DNA from: Mailhella massiliensis
Lineage (GTDB): Bacteria; Desulfobacterota; Desulfovibrionia; Desulfovibrionales; Desulfovibrionaceae
Assembly: GCF_900155525.1 (NCBI RefSeq)
Contig: NZ_LT706951.1
Coordinates: forward strand, 805,534-869,533
Length of the DNA: 64,000 bases
Direction of reading: 5' to 3'
Below, piece by piece: positions 62,581-64,000 of this stretch. Below the pieces are notes generated by a model. That model searched no databases. It was given only the letters and a program-made list of their open reading frames with translations, and had not been told where the DNA came from. Position 1 is the stretch's first letter. The number at the start of each line of letters is the position of its first letter. The translations under genes were made by a program, and so were the position numbers.

Positions 62581-63747
62581 ATGAACACCACCTTGAGTTC
62601 CCACGTCACGCCGCTGCGCTTCAGCGTCATCCGCAGCATGGTGGAAAGGGCCGCAGCATATAAGAACGTCATTTCCCTCAGCATCGGCGAGCCCGATTTC
62701 GACACCCCCGCCTTCGTGTGCGAAGCCGCCATGAAGGACGCTTCCAGAGGCTTCACCCATTACGCGCCCTCGCGGGGCGACGCGGAGCTGCGCGCCGCCA
62801 TTCTTGCCGCGGAACGCGCCAAGCACGGCCTGCCCTGGGAAGAGGAAAACCTGCTCATCACCTCCGGCGCCATGCACGGCCTGCTTGCCGTGATGCGCAC
62901 GCTTCTGGACGAAGGGGACGAAGTCGTCGCTCCCGCGCCCTGCTTTTCCGACTATCAGGGCCACTGCGCCCTTGCCGGGGGACGCCTCGTGCAGGTGCCC
63001 ACGCGCTTTGAAGACGGCTTCATGCCCACGCTCGAAGCCATGGAAAAGGCCCTCACCCCGAAAACGCGCGCCCTGCTCGTCAACTCGCCCTGCAATCCCT
63101 CGGGCGTGGTGTTCGACGCCGCCACGCTGGACATGCTGGCCGATTTCGCCGTGCGCCACGACCTTGTGGTGATTTCCGACGAAGTGTACGACAGCATCGT
63201 GTTCCGCGGCCGGGCGGAAAGCATTGCCGCGCGGCCCGGCATGGCCGAACGCACGGTGGTGCTCAACTCCTTCTCCAAGACCTTTGCCATGACGGGCTGG
63301 CGCGTGGGTTACGCCCTCGGCCCCTCCTGGATCATGAAGGAAATGGTCAAGGTGCTGAGCTATTCCGTGGCCAGCACCGGCACGCCGAACCAGCGCGCCG
63401 CCCTTGCCGCGCTCACCGGGCCGCAGGAGGAGTTTCTCGCCTTCCGCGAAGCCTACGCGCGCCGCACCGCCCTTGCCGCCAGAAGGCTGAACGCCATGCC
63501 CGGCGTGCGCTGCCTCGAACCTGCGGGCACCTTCTACCTCTTCCCGCACATCGACGCGGCGGAAAACGATTCCCTCGCCTTTGCCGTCGACCTTCTGGAC
63601 AAGGCGCAGGTCATCGTGGTTCCCGGCTTCCCCTTCGGGCCGGAAGAAACGGTGAAGGGCTGCATCCGCATCGCCTGCACCGTGGATGAGGAAAAGCTCA
63701 CCGAGGCCATGGACCGCATCGAAGCCTACCTGAAGGCGCGCGCCTAG
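62581..63747 (+). CDS. PLP-dependent class I aminotransferase
   Basis: This 388-aa fold-type I aminotransferase of the AspC/PatA-like group exchanges an amino group between amino and 2-oxo acids. The PLP lysine is Lys233 in NSFSKTFAMTGWRVGY. NSPCNPSG and the ISDEVYDSIVF Asp/Tyr pair contact the cofactor, and the C-terminal Arg is in KGCIRIACT. The ATG at 62581 lacks a strong binding site (AGGGTAC). The gene follows the TRAP genes after a hairpin and may act on the imported substrate. Specificity cannot be read from sequence. Confidence 0.92.
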   Translation: MNTTLSSHVTPLRFSVIRSMVERAAAYKNVISLSIGEPDFDTPAFVCEAAMKDASRGFTHYAPSRGDAELRAAILAAERAKHGLPWEEENLLITSGAMHGLLAVMRTLLDEGDEVVAPAPCFSDYQGHCALAGGRLVQVPTRFEDGFMPTLEAMEKALTPKTRALLVNSPCNPSGVVFDAATLDMLADFAVRHDLVVISDEVYDSIVFRGRAESIAARPGMAERTVVLNSFSKTFAMTGWRVGYALGPSWIMKEMVKVLSYSVASTGTPNQRAALAALTGPQEEFLAFREAYARRTALAARRLNAMPGVRCLEPAGTFYLFPHIDAAENDSLAFAVDLLDKAQVIVVPGFPFGPEETVKGCIRIACTVDEEKLTEAMDRIEAYLKARA

Positions 63748-64000
63748 TTCCCTTATCCTGAGGCGCAACGCCCCGTTTTCCCTTTCCGCCTTTCCGTCCC
63801 CGGGAAGGCGGAAAGTCTGCTTCCGGCCCCGGGCGGCCAGAAGGCCGCGCGGCACAGGCGCACGGGGCAGGCCGCCGGAAGCTCCCCGCCTGCGGAAGAA
63901 GGCCCTTTTCCGCAGCGCAACAAAAAGCGGAAGGCCTTCCGGCAAGGCGCGGAAAATGCCGAAGGCCGCCCCCCGCCCGCCTTGCAGGGAAAACGCTTCA
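63748..64000. other. Right edge, non-coding, with hairpin
   Basis: A 14-bp imperfect stem (63782-63795 with 63802-63815) lies 35 bases past the aminotransferase stop and probably ends its transcript, although no T run follows. The rest is GC-rich and has no supported gene inside the window. Confidence 0.5.

Noticed and set aside
1-64000. CRISPR array, transposase or rRNA genes
   Set aside because: I saw no regularly spaced repeats, no transposase-like protein and no rRNA-like sequence.

Overview
The window is GC-rich DNA that looks like a gut or host-associated member of the Desulfovibrionaceae. The evidence is an NrfHA cytochrome c nitrite reductase pair, two ferredoxin-type Fe-S proteins, a TRAP transporter cluster and a GH108-type endolysin with an EF-hand-like insert. 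Genus and species cannot be fixed from sequence reading alone.

Layout. (1) 1-7042: part of a prophage, read leftwards. It holds a GH108 endolysin, a 54-aa protein resembling the NrdD C-terminal tail, a small membrane protein, overlapping spanin-like frames, a LydA-like holin, a small and a large terminase and a P22-like portal, with one opposing Lar-like zinc-ribbon gene. (2) 7513-17484: a LysR regulator followed by a poly-gamma-glutamate (PGA) operon. The genes are a secreted gamma-glutamyltransferase, a DUF6305 protein, an IT/TRAP-type permease, an unlisted 54-aa membrane protein, an M14 zinc peptidase-like protein, and PgsB, PgsC and PgsW homologues. (3) 17557-22056: a 1499-aa STAND NTPase with an N-terminal QxK nuclease-like domain, an Avs-like defence candidate. 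(4) 22149-26083: a NapH-like membrane polyferredoxin divergent from nrfH-nrfA. The nrfHA promoter has a CRP/FNR-family palindrome centred at the class II activation position. (5) 26677-28086: a dGTPase.

(6) 28165-53596: a defence island. At its core is a complete class 1 DISARM operon (drmD-drmMI-drmA-drmB-drmC, read leftwards). On one side is an unknown 237-aa gene. On the other is an unknown 430-aa gene with a possible QxK nuclease motif and its own near-consensus promoter. An AddAB-like helicase-nuclease pair and a GmrSD-like (DUF262/DUF1524) type IV restriction gene follow, then a frameshifted DUF4268 remnant. A tRNA-Asn gene (54236-54311, minus) lies at the right edge. (7) 55192-58476: a dicluster ferredoxin whose 3' end and downstream flank are duplicated in decayed form upstream of it, an HD phosphohydrolase, and an AT-richer stand-alone RelA/SpoT-domain gene resembling toxic small alarmone synthetases. 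(8) 59130-63747: a TRAP transporter (DctP, DctQ, DctM) and a PLP aminotransferase.

How the genes fit together. The PGA operon has the parts to polymerise glutamate on the membrane (PgsBC), cleave or transfer gamma-glutamyl chains outside (GGT), process products (M14) and move small acids (permease). Whether it makes a capsule or recycles PGA is open. NrfHA with the polyferredoxin is a respiratory or detoxifying ammonia-forming nitrite reductase. The 28-54 kb region looks built for phage defence. The Avs-like gene and the RelA-like gene add two more defence candidates outside it. Most long open frames antisense to these genes are artefacts of high GC.
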